A stretch of DNA of 64,000 nucleotides, taken from positions 62,001 to 126,000 of the forward strand of contig NZ_KB904747.1 in the NCBI RefSeq assembly GCF_000380185.1, in the 5' to 3' direction. The position numbers were made by a program, and so were the translations under genes. Numbering within the stretch: position 1 is the first letter of the stretch; every line of letters starts with the position of its first letter. Below are positions 18,446-27,628 of the stretch, piece by piece. The notes below the pieces were generated by a model, which worked only from the letters and a program-made list of their open reading frames with translations, did no database searches and was not told the origin of the DNA. The DNA is from Thiofilum flexile DSM 14609 (GTDB lineage Bacteria > Pseudomonadota > Gammaproteobacteria > Thiotrichales > Thiotrichaceae).

Positions 18446-19663
18446 ATGGATAGTAAACATTTAGCACGACGTAACTTTCTGCTAAAAGCGGGGGCTTTTG
18501 CCTGTGCTACAGGAGGTTTGTGGCTTCCTTTAAACAATCTAGCAGTCGCTAGCACTAAATTGACTGGTGCTCGTCTTGCAGGTAATGCCGGTCAATTAAA
18601 GTTCTCATTGGTATTAAACCAAGCAGTAAAATATAAAATTTTTACCTTGACTGAGCCAGATCGGGTGGTCATCGATTTATTAGATACAGCTCTAGATGGT
18701 AATTTAAAGCAAGGTGAGCATAATCGCCCCCCACTGCAAGGTATTCGTTACGCAATGCGTGAGGATGGGTTGCGGGTCGTGCTAGATATGGCACAGGCGG
18801 TGGATTTTAAAAACACCTTGGTACAATCCGGTAATGAATATGTATTCGAGGTGTTATTAACGCCTAGAGGTCGCCCTGTTGCTGCTGCACCGGCTGAGAA
18901 CTCTAGTAAACCTGTAGCGGTAACAACGGAGCCTAGTCGGGCAAGCCGTCCTTTTACGGTGGTGATTGATGCCGGACATGGTGGTCGTGATCCGGGAGCT
19001 ATTGGGCGTGGCGGTACTAAGGAAAAAGATGTTGTTCTGGCAGTAGCCCGTAAACTAAAAGCTCAGATTGATCGTACTGCTGATATGCGAGCGGTGATGA
19101 CACGAGATAGTGATGAGTTAATTCCTTTACGCCGTCGCTTAGAAATCGCCCATGAAAAGAAAGGCGATATATTCGTATCCATTCATGCGGATGCGAGTAA
19201 TAACTCCCGTTTAGATGGTTCTTCAGTCTATATCCTCTCCAATGATGGGGCTTCGAGTGAAGCTGCACGCATGCTCGCCGAGAGTGAAAACTCCTATGAT
19301 CTTCGATTCGGAGCAGTCAGTTTAGCCGATACTAGTGAACGAATTGCCTCAGTATTATTGGATTTGAGTAAGAATCATATTATTGATCAAAGTCTGATTG
19401 TCGCTAAAGGGGTGCTACGTGAATTAGCTCAGGTGAGCGCTCCTTTACGTACTAAAGTAGAAAGTGCTGGGTTTATAGTATTGAAATCGCTCGACATTCC
19501 ATCTCTTTTAGTGGAAACAGCCTTTATTAGTAATCCTTACGAAGAGCGGCGTTTACGTACTGCGCAATACCAGCAACAACTAGCTGATGCTCTATTCCGT
19601 GGCGTTAGACGCTATCAAATGGTACAGGCACAAGAGCTAAAAGGCCGGATGGAATCGGTCTAG
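18446..19663 (+). CDS. amiC: N-acetylmuramoyl-L-alanine amidase, AMIN-domain type, Tat-exported
   Basis: A periplasmic zinc amidase that splits septal peptidoglycan. The N-terminus has a twin-arginine signal (R8-R9-N-F-L-L-K, then a hydrophobic stretch to about residue 37), as in E. coli AmiA and AmiC. An AMIN domain (about residues 40-145) targets the septum. The Amidase_3 domain begins at VVIDAGHGGRDPG with zinc ligands His and Glu and ends with ETAFISN. Unlike E. coli AmiB, no LysM is present. mutL-miaA, which often follow, are absent; the gene ends with a GGTCTAG-AA-CTAGACC palindrome at 19657-19672. Confidence 0.92.
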   Translation: MDSKHLARRNFLLKAGAFACATGGLWLPLNNLAVASTKLTGARLAGNAGQLKFSLVLNQAVKYKIFTLTEPDRVVIDLLDTALDGNLKQGEHNRPPLQGIRYAMREDGLRVVLDMAQAVDFKNTLVQSGNEYVFEVLLTPRGRPVAAAPAENSSKPVAVTTEPSRASRPFTVVIDAGHGGRDPGAIGRGGTKEKDVVLAVARKLKAQIDRTADMRAVMTRDSDELIPLRRRLEIAHEKKGDIFVSIHADASNNSRLDGSSVYILSNDGASSEAARMLAESENSYDLRFGAVSLADTSERIASVLLDLSKNHIIDQSLIVAKGVLRELAQVSAPLRTKVESAGFIVLKSLDIPSLLVETAFISNPYEERRLRTAQYQQQLADALFRGVRRYQMVQAQELKGRMESV

Positions 19664-19790
19664 AACTAGACCCTGTGTTGGTTAAGTTCTAATCTATGCT
19701 GTTGAAGTATTCGATTTATAGTAGAGTGCTTCAACTCCATTAGGCTTCATGCTCTAATAGCCTGTCGACACGTCATCAGTGAGGTAGGTT

Positions 19791-20576
19791 ATGCGCATTG
19801 CCTTAGTTCAGTGTTCGCCAAGGGCTAGTTTAGCACTTGCTGTTTCCTCCTTAACCACGTTCATTACTCAAGCTAAGGCTCAACAAGCTAGCTTATTAAT
19901 CGTGCCGGAAATGTTTTTAACCGGCTATAATATTGGTGCGGAAGCTTGTCGTGCACAAGCGCTCTCGCTCCAAGACCCCCGTTTTCAAGCACTTCAAGCA
20001 CTTGCCCGTGAGCATCAAATAGCCTTAGTCATTGGCTTTCCTGAGCGTGATCAAGACACCATTTATAATAGTGCCGCCTTTATCGATGAGCAGGGGCAGG
20101 TATTAGGTCGCTATCGAAAAACCCATCTCTATGGTTCGGTCGATCAGGCTCAATTTAGCGCCGGGATTTCACTCTGCCAGCCATTTACCTGGCAATGCTG
20201 GCAATGTGCTCTAGCGATTTGTTATGACATTGAGTTTCCTGAAGTGGCCCGTAGCTATGCCTTGCAAGGGGTTGAGTTATTACTGGTTCCTACAGCCAAT
20301 ATGCACCCGTTTGATTTAGTGTGCCGCCATATTATTCCTACGCGTGCAGCCGAGAATACCTTGTATATTGCTTATGCCAATTATGTAGGGCGTGAAGATC
20401 CCTTTGAGTACTGTGGGCAATCCTGTATCTGTGATCCCTCTGGGCAAGTATTAGCACGAGCCAATAGCGATGCTGAGATTTTACTACTAGCTGAGTTAGA
20501 TAAAGCAACCTTACAAACCGCTCGTGAATCCTTAACCTATCTTACTGATCGTCGCTCTCATCTATATCAACTATAA
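19791..20576 (+). CDS. davA: 5-aminovaleramidase-like nitrilase-family amidase
   Basis: A nitrilase-superfamily amidase; the best match I recall is P. putida DavA (about 264 residues), which turns 5-aminovaleramide into 5-aminovalerate in lysine catabolism. The catalytic triad is E40 (VPEMFLTG), K110 (RYRKTHLYG) and C144 (ICYDIEFPE). The length is 261 residues. A distinctive AEN-x4-AYANY-x-G pattern is also present. davB follows 25 bases on, so both steps of one pathway are paired. The gene order davA-davB is the reverse of Pseudomonas davBA. A GAGGTAGGTT site precedes the ATG. Confidence 0.88.
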   Translation: MRIALVQCSPRASLALAVSSLTTFITQAKAQQASLLIVPEMFLTGYNIGAEACRAQALSLQDPRFQALQALAREHQIALVIGFPERDQDTIYNSAAFIDEQGQVLGRYRKTHLYGSVDQAQFSAGISLCQPFTWQCWQCALAICYDIEFPEVARSYALQGVELLLVPTANMHPFDLVCRHIIPTRAAENTLYIAYANYVGREDPFEYCGQSCICDPSGQVLARANSDAEILLLAELDKATLQTARESLTYLTDRRSHLYQL

Positions 20577-20601
20577 CATGTAAAATATTAGGAGCTTAGC
20601 T

Positions 20602-22260
20602 ATGTCAACCGCTCAACCAGTCACTTTATTTGGCCCTGACTTTCCTTTTGCCTATGATGATTGGCTGCAACATCCCGCTGGATTAGGGGCGATTCCGACA
20701 CAGCACTATGGCAAAAAGGTAGCGATTATTGGTGCAGGGATTGCGGGCTTAGTAGCTGGGTTTGAGCTAATGAAAATGGGATTGCAGCCGATTTTTTATG
20801 AATCAGGGCAATTAGGTGGGCGCTTACGCTCGCAGCCGTTTGAGGGTGCAGAGGGAGTCATTGCCGAATTAGGAGGGATGCGCTTTCCTGTCTCGTCGCG
20901 GGCTTTTTATCACTATGCTGATTTGCTAGGAGCTGAGAGCCGCCCTTTTCCTAATCCTTTAACCGAAGCAGCAGGGTCTACCGTCATTGATCTAGAGGGG
21001 GAAACGTTTTATGCCCAAACGCTGGCTGATTTACCCCCGATCTTTCGAGAGGTAGCTCAAGCGTATCAGGCGGCACTAGAGGAGGGAGCACAGTTTAGTG
21101 CCCTACAACAAGCGATTCGGGAGCGTGATAAGGCTAAAATTAAAGAGCTATGGAACCCGATTGTGCAACGCTGGGATGAGGGCACCTTCTATGATTTTAT
21201 TGTCCAATCTAAAGCCTTTAGCCAATTAAGTTTTAGGCATCGTGAGATCTTTGGGCAAGTGGGGTTTGGTACAGGCGGGTGGGATTCCGATTTTCCCAAT
21301 AGTATGCTGGAAATTTTGCGGGTGAACGTGACCGAGTGTGATGATCATCAACGCTACTTTGTTGGCGGTGTCGAGCAAATTCCCCGTAAGCTATGGCAAT
21401 ACGCCCCCGCTCAACTCGCTCATTGGCCGGAAGGTACAACACTAGCCACCCTGAATCATGGTGCTCCACGCTCAGGCGCTACGGCTATTTTCCGTGATGA
21501 AAAAGGTTTGCTCAATATTACTGATCAATGGGGAACTGCCACGAGTTATGATGCGGTGATTGTGACTTGTCAGTCGTGGCTATTAAGTACTGCCATTCAG
21601 ACCCAAGAGAGCCTATTTAGCCAAAAGCTATGGATGGCCTTAGATCGCACCCGCTATATGCAATCCTCAAAAACCTTTGTGATGGTTGATAGGCCGTTTT
21701 GGAAGGATAAGGATTCTGAAACAGGGCGCGATGTCATGTCTATGACACTGACCGATCGTCTCACCCGTGGCACCTATTTATTTGATAATGGCCCCGATCA
21801 ACCGGCGGTGATTTGTCTGACTTATTCGTGGATGTCTGATGCCTTGAAAATGTTGCCGCTCCCTATTGAGCAACGTGTGAAATTGGCATTAGGTGCTTTA
21901 AAGAAAATTTATCCAAAGGTCGATATTACTCAGCATATTGTGGGTAATCCGATTACGGTGAGCTGGGAGGATGATCCTAATTTCTTGGGAGCCTTTAAGG
22001 GCGCATTACCAGGGCATTATCGCTATAACCATCGTATGTTTGGGCACTTTATGCAAGATCAGTTACCAGAGCAGGAAAAAGGGGTTTTTTTAGCAGGTGA
22101 TGATATTAGCTGGACACCAGCATGGGTGGAGGGTGCGGTACAAACTAGTCTCAATGCGGTGTGGGGCGTGATGCGGCATTTTGGCGGACACTGTGCAGCC
22201 GATAATGCAGGACCAGGTGATGAGTATCCCTTATATGGGCCGATTGCTTTAGCGGATTAG
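20602..22260 (+). CDS. davB: L-lysine 2-monooxygenase-like flavin amine oxidase
   Basis: An FAD enzyme that would oxidatively decarboxylate L-lysine to 5-aminovaleramide. Its 552 residues closely follow P. putida DavB as I recall it: GPDFPFAYDDWLQHPAGLG at the N-terminus, the Rossmann loop G44-x-G46-x2-G49, AELGGMRFPVSS, the stretch QSSKTFVMVDRPFWKDKD, and the ending GPIALAD. Tryptophan 2-monooxygenase (IaaM) is a more distant relative. No davT/davD homologues for later steps lie next to it. An AGGAG site precedes ATG 20602. Confidence 0.9.
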   Translation: MSTAQPVTLFGPDFPFAYDDWLQHPAGLGAIPTQHYGKKVAIIGAGIAGLVAGFELMKMGLQPIFYESGQLGGRLRSQPFEGAEGVIAELGGMRFPVSSRAFYHYADLLGAESRPFPNPLTEAAGSTVIDLEGETFYAQTLADLPPIFREVAQAYQAALEEGAQFSALQQAIRERDKAKIKELWNPIVQRWDEGTFYDFIVQSKAFSQLSFRHREIFGQVGFGTGGWDSDFPNSMLEILRVNVTECDDHQRYFVGGVEQIPRKLWQYAPAQLAHWPEGTTLATLNHGAPRSGATAIFRDEKGLLNITDQWGTATSYDAVIVTCQSWLLSTAIQTQESLFSQKLWMALDRTRYMQSSKTFVMVDRPFWKDKDSETGRDVMSMTLTDRLTRGTYLFDNGPDQPAVICLTYSWMSDALKMLPLPIEQRVKLALGALKKIYPKVDITQHIVGNPITVSWEDDPNFLGAFKGALPGHYRYNHRMFGHFMQDQLPEQEKGVFLAGDDISWTPAWVEGAVQTSLNAVWGVMRHFGGHCAADNAGPGDEYPLYGPIALAD

Positions 22261-22368
22261 GCGAGTAGCCGAAAAAATGGAGGGTGATATTGCGCTAAGT
22301 CATTGCAAGTTTTGGTGGTATAGCGCATTTGTATCTTTTGCTTTGCTGATGGAGTCTCAGAGGTTGGT

Positions 22369-23754
22369 ATGAGTATTGTTGAATTTGATACAGCGCTAAT
22401 TCGTCGCTATGACAAAGCGGGGCCGCGCTATACCTCTTATCCTACTGCGGTCGCTTTTAAGGCGTTTACAGCCGCGGAGTATCAAGCTCAAGCGCTCCAT
22501 AGTAATCAACGCGCTAAACCCTTACCCCTATCACTTTATTTCCATATCCCGTTTTGTGATACGGTCTGTTTTTATTGTGCCTGTAATAAAATTGCGACTA
22601 AAGATCGTACTCTTTCGGATAAGTATCTCACCTATCTATTTCGTGAAATTGAAATGCAGGCCGCCTTATATGATCGTGCGCGAGTGGTGGAGCAACTACA
22701 TTGGGGCGGGGGTACACCCACCTTTTTAAGCCATACTGAAATGCGAGCCTTAATGGCTAAAACGCGCGAGCATTTTACGCTATTGACTACGGATGAGGGG
22801 GACTACTCTATTGAGATTGACCCGCGCTCGGTCACGGTAGAAACCATCCATGTTTTACGTGAAACAGGTTTTAATCGTTTTAGTCTAGGGGTGCAAGATG
22901 TCGATGAAAAGGTCCAAGTAGCCGTCAATCGTATTCAACCTATTGAGCAAACACGAGCGGTGATTGAGGCTTGTCGTGCAGTAGGGGCTAAATCGATTAG
23001 TGTTGATTTGATTTATGGTTTGCCCTTTCAAACCGTTGAAAGTTTTCAACAAACGCTTCATACGATTATTGAATTAGCTCCTGATAGGATTTCGGTTTTT
23101 AACTATGCGCATATGCCGCACTTGTTTAAGCCACAGCGTCGGATTAATGAGGTCGATCTACCTACGGCGGAGATTAAATTACAGATTATGAAACTGGCTG
23201 TGGAGCAATTGACTACGGCTGGTTATGACTATATTGGTATGGATCATTTTGCTAAGCCCGATGATGAGCTAGCACGCGCTCAAGTCAATGGCACCTTGCA
23301 CCGTAATTTCCAAGGTTATACCACCCATGCCGATTGTGATCTCATCGCAATGGGGGTGAGTTCGATTAGCAGTGTTGCTAATAGTTATAGCCAAAATGCT
23401 AAGACCTTAGGAGAGTACTATGCTGCAATTGATGCGGGTGTCTTTCCGGTGATGAAGGGCTTAGTAATGACAGAGGATGATGTGATTCGGCGGCATATTA
23501 TTCAGGAATTGACCTGTCAATTTGCGCTAGATTTTGCCGAGGTAGAGCAGTTATTTGGGTTACATTTCGCAGAATCCTTTGCTCAAGAGTTAGCTGACTT
23601 ACAATCTATGGTCGAGGATAAATTATTAGAGCTAACGAAGTTGAGTATTAAGGTAACTCCACGCGGTCGCTTTTTGATTCGTAATATTTGTATGATATTT
23701 GATAAGCACTTGCGAGAGCAGGTCACTCAACAGCGGTTTTCGCGGGTGATTTAG
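22369..23754 (+). CDS. hemN: oxygen-independent coproporphyrinogen III dehydrogenase
   Basis: A radical-SAM enzyme that makes protoporphyrinogen IX without oxygen. The Fe-S motif C63-x3-C67-x2-C70-x-C72 in HIPFCDTVCFYCAC is typical of true HemN, as are the N-terminal PRYTSYPTA and the HFAKPDDELARAQ block. It has 461 residues, like E. coli HemN (457). An aerobic counterpart, hemF, is at 33445. No clear FNR box is seen in the 108-base upstream gap. Confidence 0.96.
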   Translation: MSIVEFDTALIRRYDKAGPRYTSYPTAVAFKAFTAAEYQAQALHSNQRAKPLPLSLYFHIPFCDTVCFYCACNKIATKDRTLSDKYLTYLFREIEMQAALYDRARVVEQLHWGGGTPTFLSHTEMRALMAKTREHFTLLTTDEGDYSIEIDPRSVTVETIHVLRETGFNRFSLGVQDVDEKVQVAVNRIQPIEQTRAVIEACRAVGAKSISVDLIYGLPFQTVESFQQTLHTIIELAPDRISVFNYAHMPHLFKPQRRINEVDLPTAEIKLQIMKLAVEQLTTAGYDYIGMDHFAKPDDELARAQVNGTLHRNFQGYTTHADCDLIAMGVSSISSVANSYSQNAKTLGEYYAAIDAGVFPVMKGLVMTEDDVIRRHIIQELTCQFALDFAEVEQLFGLHFAESFAQELADLQSMVEDKLLELTKLSIKVTPRGRFLIRNICMIFDKHLREQVTQQRFSRVI

Positions 23755-23828
23755 GGGTATTGCCATTTTATAAAATTACCACTACTCTAGATAACCAGTA
23801 TAGGCTAAAGCCAATAGAGGTAACTGTC

Positions 23829-24068
23829 ATGCAAGAGTATAGTATTGTGATTGGACAAAATGGGCGGATTGTTATCCCTTTGGATGTGCGTCGATTATTA
23901 AGCCTACAAGAAGGTCAGCGTTTATTATTACGCCTTGAAAATCAATCTGTTATTTTAGAAAAGCCAGTTGATATTGTGCAAAAATTACAAAATCGGTTCC
24001 GCACTATTCCAGTGAGTCTAGCAGCCGAGCTGATGCAGGAGCGCCGGCAAGAAGCGGCTAAGGAGTAG
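23829..24068 (+). CDS. AbrB/MazE-family antitoxin
   Basis: 79 residues of the SpoVT-AbrB swapped-hairpin type: IVIGQNGRIVIPLDVRRLLSLQEG is the DNA-binding part, followed by a helical tail that would bind the toxin. ATG 23829 has AGAGGT eight bases upstream; the TTG at 23760 would add 23 unrelated residues. It stands four bases before a PIN-domain gene, a usual antitoxin-toxin arrangement with autoregulation. Confidence 0.85.
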   Translation: MQEYSIVIGQNGRIVIPLDVRRLLSLQEGQRLLLRLENQSVILEKPVDIVQKLQNRFRTIPVSLAAELMQERRQEAAKE

Positions 24069-24072
24069 CTGT

Positions 24073-24447
24073 ATGATTTTAGATGCTTCAGCTTTATTGG
24101 CTTTATTACAAGGGGAGGTAGGTGCAGATAAGGTACAAGCCGTTTTACACCGTGCCTTGATTAGTACCGTTAACTGGTCTGAGGTGGTTCAAAAGCTCAG
24201 TGTACATGATCCTGCTGCTGCTGAAATTCGGCCTGAACTCGAAATGACAGGGTTACGTATTATACCGTTTACAGTGGAGCAAGCAGAAATTGCTGCAAGT
24301 TTATGGGAGCAAGTTCGACCTTTTGGTCTGTCGTTTGCAGATCGGGCTTGTTTAGCTACTAGTATCGAGCGTCATATGGATGTGATGACCGCCGACCGTA
24401 TTTGGACAGGGTTAAATTTACCGATTAATGTTCATGTACTGCGTTGA
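24073..24447 (+). CDS. PIN-domain ribonuclease toxin, VapC-like
   Basis: 124 residues with the PIN acidic set D4, E37, D90 and D108 (MILDASAL; NWSEVV; FADRACLA; TADRIW), so the active site looks intact. VapC proteins cleave tRNA or rRNA when free of the antitoxin. It follows the AbrB-type antitoxin gene by four bases. A second PIN pair is at 59079-59704 but with a different antitoxin type. Confidence 0.87.
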   Translation: MILDASALLALLQGEVGADKVQAVLHRALISTVNWSEVVQKLSVHDPAAAEIRPELEMTGLRIIPFTVEQAEIAASLWEQVRPFGLSFADRACLATSIERHMDVMTADRIWTGLNLPINVHVLR

Positions 24448-24474
24448 TTATAGTGAGTAGATTTAAACTATAGT

Positions 24475-24503
24475 AAAAAAAGGGTAGCCCAAGACTACCC
24501 TTT
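24475..24503 (-). terminator. terminator of ybiT
   Basis: AAAGGGTAG (24479-24487) and CTACCCTTT (24495-24503) form a nine-pair stem with a seven-base loop. On the minus strand a T-run of seven follows. It lies directly after the ybiT stop at 24511 and also closes the convergent vapC region. Confidence 0.85.
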
Positions 24504-24510
24504 GAAACGA

Positions 24511-26133
24511 TTACTCTAAACCTTGTGAGGCCAGATACTCATCATAAGTACCACGGTAATCAATCACTCGACCATCACCTTTCACATCAAAAATACGAGT
24601 GGCTAGGGAGCTTACAAATTCGCGGTCATGTGATACGAAAATCAACGTCCCATCATATTTAGCGAGTGCACCGTTTAGGGATTCAATCGATTCCATATCT
24701 AAGTGGTTGGTGGGTTCGTCCATGATCATCACATTCGTACGTGATAACATCATGCGCCCGAAAATCATCCGGCCTTTTTCACCACCCGATAACACTTTGA
24801 CTGATTTTTTAACGGTCTCACCACCAAATAGTAAGCGCCCTAAAGTACCGCGAATTTGCGTTTCGGCATCCTCACCTTCATAACCCTCTTTACGCACATA
24901 TTCGGCTATCCAGTCGGTTAATGAGCGGTCGCTTTTGAATTCGTCCTCATGATCTTGTTCATAAGAGCAAATCCGCACTTTTTCGGCCCATTTCATAGTG
25001 CCTTTTTGTGGCTGTAATTGACCTTCTAATAATTTAACCAGTGTGGTTTTACCGACCCCGTTTTCCCCAATGACCGCTACTTTTTCTCCGGCTTCGATGG
25101 TAAAGCTGAAGTCTTTAATCAGTGGTTTTTCCATTCCTTCATAGCCAAAGGTGAGATTTTCCACTTCCACCGCAAAGCGGTGTAAGCGTTCTTTTTCATC
25201 ATACTCAAAGCGAATCCATGGGTATTGACGGCTAGATGGTTTAACATCTTCGGGTTTTAATTTATCAATCAGCTTGCGGCGACTGGTGGCTTGTTTAGCT
25301 TTCGATTTATTAGCTGAGAAGCGGCGAATAAAGTCTTGTAGCTCGGTAATCCGTTCTTTAGCTTTGGCATTCGCATTCGCTTGACGTTCGCGTGCTAAGG
25401 TAGAGGCTTCCATAAAGTCATCATAGTTACCTGCATAGACTTGGATTTTCCCAAAGTCTAAGTCAGCGGTATGGGTACAGACTTGATTTAAGAAGTGACG
25501 ATCATGTGAGATAATAATCATGGTCGATTCACGATTATTTAGGGTGTCTTCTAGCCAGCGAATCGTATTAATGTCGAGGTTATTGGTTGGCTCGTCCAAT
25601 AATAAAATATCAGGATTAGCAAAAAGTGCTTGGCAGAGTAAGACCCGTAATTTCCAACCGGGCGCTACTTCACGCATGGGGCCTTGATGTTGCTCGGTAG
25701 GAATACCGACCGCTAATAGTAGTTCACCCGCGCGTGATTCCGCCGTATAGCCATCTAATTCGGCAAATTGCCCCTCTAATTCAGCCGCCTGCATGTAGTC
25801 ATCTTCGGTCGCATCAGGATTGGCATAAATCGCGTCCTTGGCGGACATGATTTTCCACATTTCATCGTGCCCCATCATGACCACATCGAGCACGCGCACA
25901 TCTTCGTAGGCAAATTGATCTTGGCGTAGATAAGCCATGCGTTCAGTGGAGTCTTTGGACACATTGCCATAAGAAGGGTCTTGCAGACCGCAGAGAATTT
26001 TCATAAAGGTCGATTTGCCCGCTCCATTCGCGCCAATCAAACCATAGCGATTACCATCGCCAAATTTTACCGAAACATTGTCAAATAATGGCTTAGCGCC
26101 AAATTGCATCGTGACATTAGCAGCAACTAACAC
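24511..26133 (-). CDS. ybiT: ABC-F family ATPase, YbiT type
   Basis: A soluble twin ABC protein of the translation-factor ABC-F group; YbiT is one of four in E. coli. The Walker A loops are GANGAGKST and GENGVGKTT, the second signature is LSGGEKGRM, and both halves have DEPTN-(N/H)-LD. The start is GTG 26133, which yields [12 protein letters not shown] as in E. coli YbiT (MLVSSNVTMQFG) and has AAGAGGA eight bases before it. The frame continues to ATG 26169, but that adds 12 residues unlike the family. The length is 540 residues. Confidence 0.94.
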   Translation of the reverse strand: MLVAANVTMQFGAKPLFDNVSVKFGDGNRYGLIGANGAGKSTFMKILCGLQDPSYGNVSKDSTERMAYLRQDQFAYEDVRVLDVVMMGHDEMWKIMSAKDAIYANPDATEDDYMQAAELEGQFAELDGYTAESRAGELLLAVGIPTEQHQGPMREVAPGWKLRVLLCQALFANPDILLLDEPTNNLDINTIRWLEDTLNNRESTMIIISHDRHFLNQVCTHTADLDFGKIQVYAGNYDDFMEASTLARERQANANAKAKERITELQDFIRRFSANKSKAKQATSRRKLIDKLKPEDVKPSSRQYPWIRFEYDEKERLHRFAVEVENLTFGYEGMEKPLIKDFSFTIEAGEKVAVIGENGVGKTTLVKLLEGQLQPQKGTMKWAEKVRICSYEQDHEDEFKSDRSLTDWIAEYVRKEGYEGEDAETQIRGTLGRLLFGGETVKKSVKVLSGGEKGRMIFGRMMLSRTNVMIMDEPTNHLDMESIESLNGALAKYDGTLIFVSHDREFVSSLATRIFDVKGDGRVIDYRGTYDEYLASQGLE

Positions 26134-26394
26134 CGGGGGAGTCCTCTTGAATTTTCGTGTACTGAACAATAGTAGTGGGGCATTACTGTAGCAGGTTTAG
26201 GAAGTAGGTGCAGCAGAAGTACTATTGACTAAAAAGTGTCATATTAAGTTTTTATACTTTTAATTTTTATTAATCAATAGTATAAATAGCGTTAGACATT
26301 TGAGGGAGTGTCTTAACACCAGCCTGATTAACCCCAGCGTGTGTCGGCAAAAATCAATGGTATGATTTAAGCATCATAACCATTGGAGCAAGCT

Positions 26395-27024
26395 ATGAAC
26401 TATATAACCATTCCTGTCACTGCATTTGCGCAAAACTGTAGCATTGTCTGGAATGAAGAGACTCGGCACTGTTCACTCATTGATCCGGGTGGCGATGCTG
26501 CCAAACTCATTAAGGCGATTGAACAGCATAAACTCATTCCGCAAGCGGTATGGTTGACTCATGGGCATATGGATCATGTGGGCGGAGCACGAGCGATTGC
26601 AGATCATTACCACATCCCCATTATCGGGCCGCAGGAAGAGGATGCTTTTTGGTTAGATGCTTTGCCTATGCAAGCACAGCGTTTTGGCTTACCCCATGCG
26701 GAAGCTTTAAAACCTAATCAATGGCTGAAGCACGGTGATACCTTAAAGCTAGATGATTATAGTTTTGAGGTGCGTTATACCCCCGGACATACCCCTGGGC
26801 ATGTCGTGCTCTATAGTCCTGATTTAAAAACCGTATTTGTGGGTGATGTACTTTTTGCCGGTTCTATTGGGCGTACTGATTTTCCGCGCGGTAATCATCA
26901 GCAGCTTTTAGACTCGATTGCGAGTCAATTATTGACCTTAGAGGATGATATTGAGGTAGTACCCGGACACGGCCCTAATACTACCATTGGCTATGAGCGC
27001 CAAACGAATCCTTATCTAAGTTAA
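26395..27024 (+). CDS. gloC: MBL-fold hydroxyacylglutathione hydrolase (GloC/YcbL)
   Basis: A metallo-beta-lactamase-fold hydrolase; E. coli YcbL (GloC) is a type II glyoxalase II. The THGHMDH metal motif, the GHTPGH motif and the C-terminal PGHGPNT are present. MNYITIPVTAFAQNCS matches YcbL when ATG 26395 is used; GGAG lies eight bases before it, and the TTG at 26383 would place this site inside the gene. A symmetric TATGAT-TTAAGC-ATCATA element at 26361-26378 could be a promoter or operator. Confidence 0.92.
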   Translation: MNYITIPVTAFAQNCSIVWNEETRHCSLIDPGGDAAKLIKAIEQHKLIPQAVWLTHGHMDHVGGARAIADHYHIPIIGPQEEDAFWLDALPMQAQRFGLPHAEALKPNQWLKHGDTLKLDDYSFEVRYTPGHTPGHVVLYSPDLKTVFVGDVLFAGSIGRTDFPRGNHQQLLDSIASQLLTLEDDIEVVPGHGPNTTIGYERQTNPYLS

Positions 27025-27052
27025 CTAACCCAACCAAGCGAGGGAGTGGGCT

Positions 27053-27622
27053 ATGCGTTATAAACTATTGGGAATACTTTTACTAATCTTAGCAGGATGT
27101 AGCACTAAGCCCCCCCCAACAACCGTACCCAGCACAACCATGCCGGAGTCAACCAAAAGTTGGTTTCAGCTCATGACCGCCTCCCATAATCGGGTCAGAG
27201 CGCAGTTAGGCTTACAACCACTATTATGGTCTAATCGTTTAGCCGGCTATGCTCAAGAGTGGGCAGATCACTTGGCTAGTACCAGTTGCACCATGATTCA
27301 TCGTGTCGAGGCGGGTCGTAATCCAGCCAACTATGGTGAGAATCTGTTTTGGTCAAGCCCCTTAATCTGGGAGGATGGTAGGCGTGAGATAGCCCGTGTG
27401 AGTGCGGCTAGAGTGGTGCGCGATTGGGCAGCCGAGGTGAAGTTCTATAACTATGCAGCCGATACCTGTACGCCCGGCGAGCAGTGCGGTCACTATACGC
27501 AATTAGTGTGGCGCAATACCCGTGAATTGGGTTGTGGGATGGCCTATTGTCCCAATAGGGGGCAAATTTGGGTCTGTAGCTATAATCCCCCCGGTAATTG
27601 GATAGGCGAGCGCCCTTATTAA
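27053..27622 (+). CDS. CAP-domain (SCP/PR-1 like) lipoprotein
   Basis: 189 residues: a lipoprotein signal (LILAGC, Cys about residue 16), a Pro/Thr linker, and a CAP domain with HNRVRAQLGLQPLLWS, GENLFW, CGHYTQLVWRNT and the final VCSYNPPGNWIG. These are the CAP 1-4 signatures. Cysteines around DTCTPGEQC and CGMAYCP suggest disulfides. Bacterial CAP proteins have poorly known roles. It follows gloC with 28 bases between and ends six bases from the convergent gene. Confidence 0.88.
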   Translation: MRYKLLGILLLILAGCSTKPPPTTVPSTTMPESTKSWFQLMTASHNRVRAQLGLQPLLWSNRLAGYAQEWADHLASTSCTMIHRVEAGRNPANYGENLFWSSPLIWEDGRREIARVSAARVVRDWAAEVKFYNYAADTCTPGEQCGHYTQLVWRNTRELGCGMAYCPNRGQIWVCSYNPPGNWIGERPY

Positions 27623-27628
27623 TCAGGG

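Noticed and set aside
19791-22260. Auxin synthesis pair (IaaM tryptophan 2-monooxygenase and IaaH amidase)
   Set aside because: The oxidase follows DavB from N- to C-terminus, and the amidase is a nitrilase-family enzyme with an E-K-C triad, not an IaaH-type amidase-signature enzyme.
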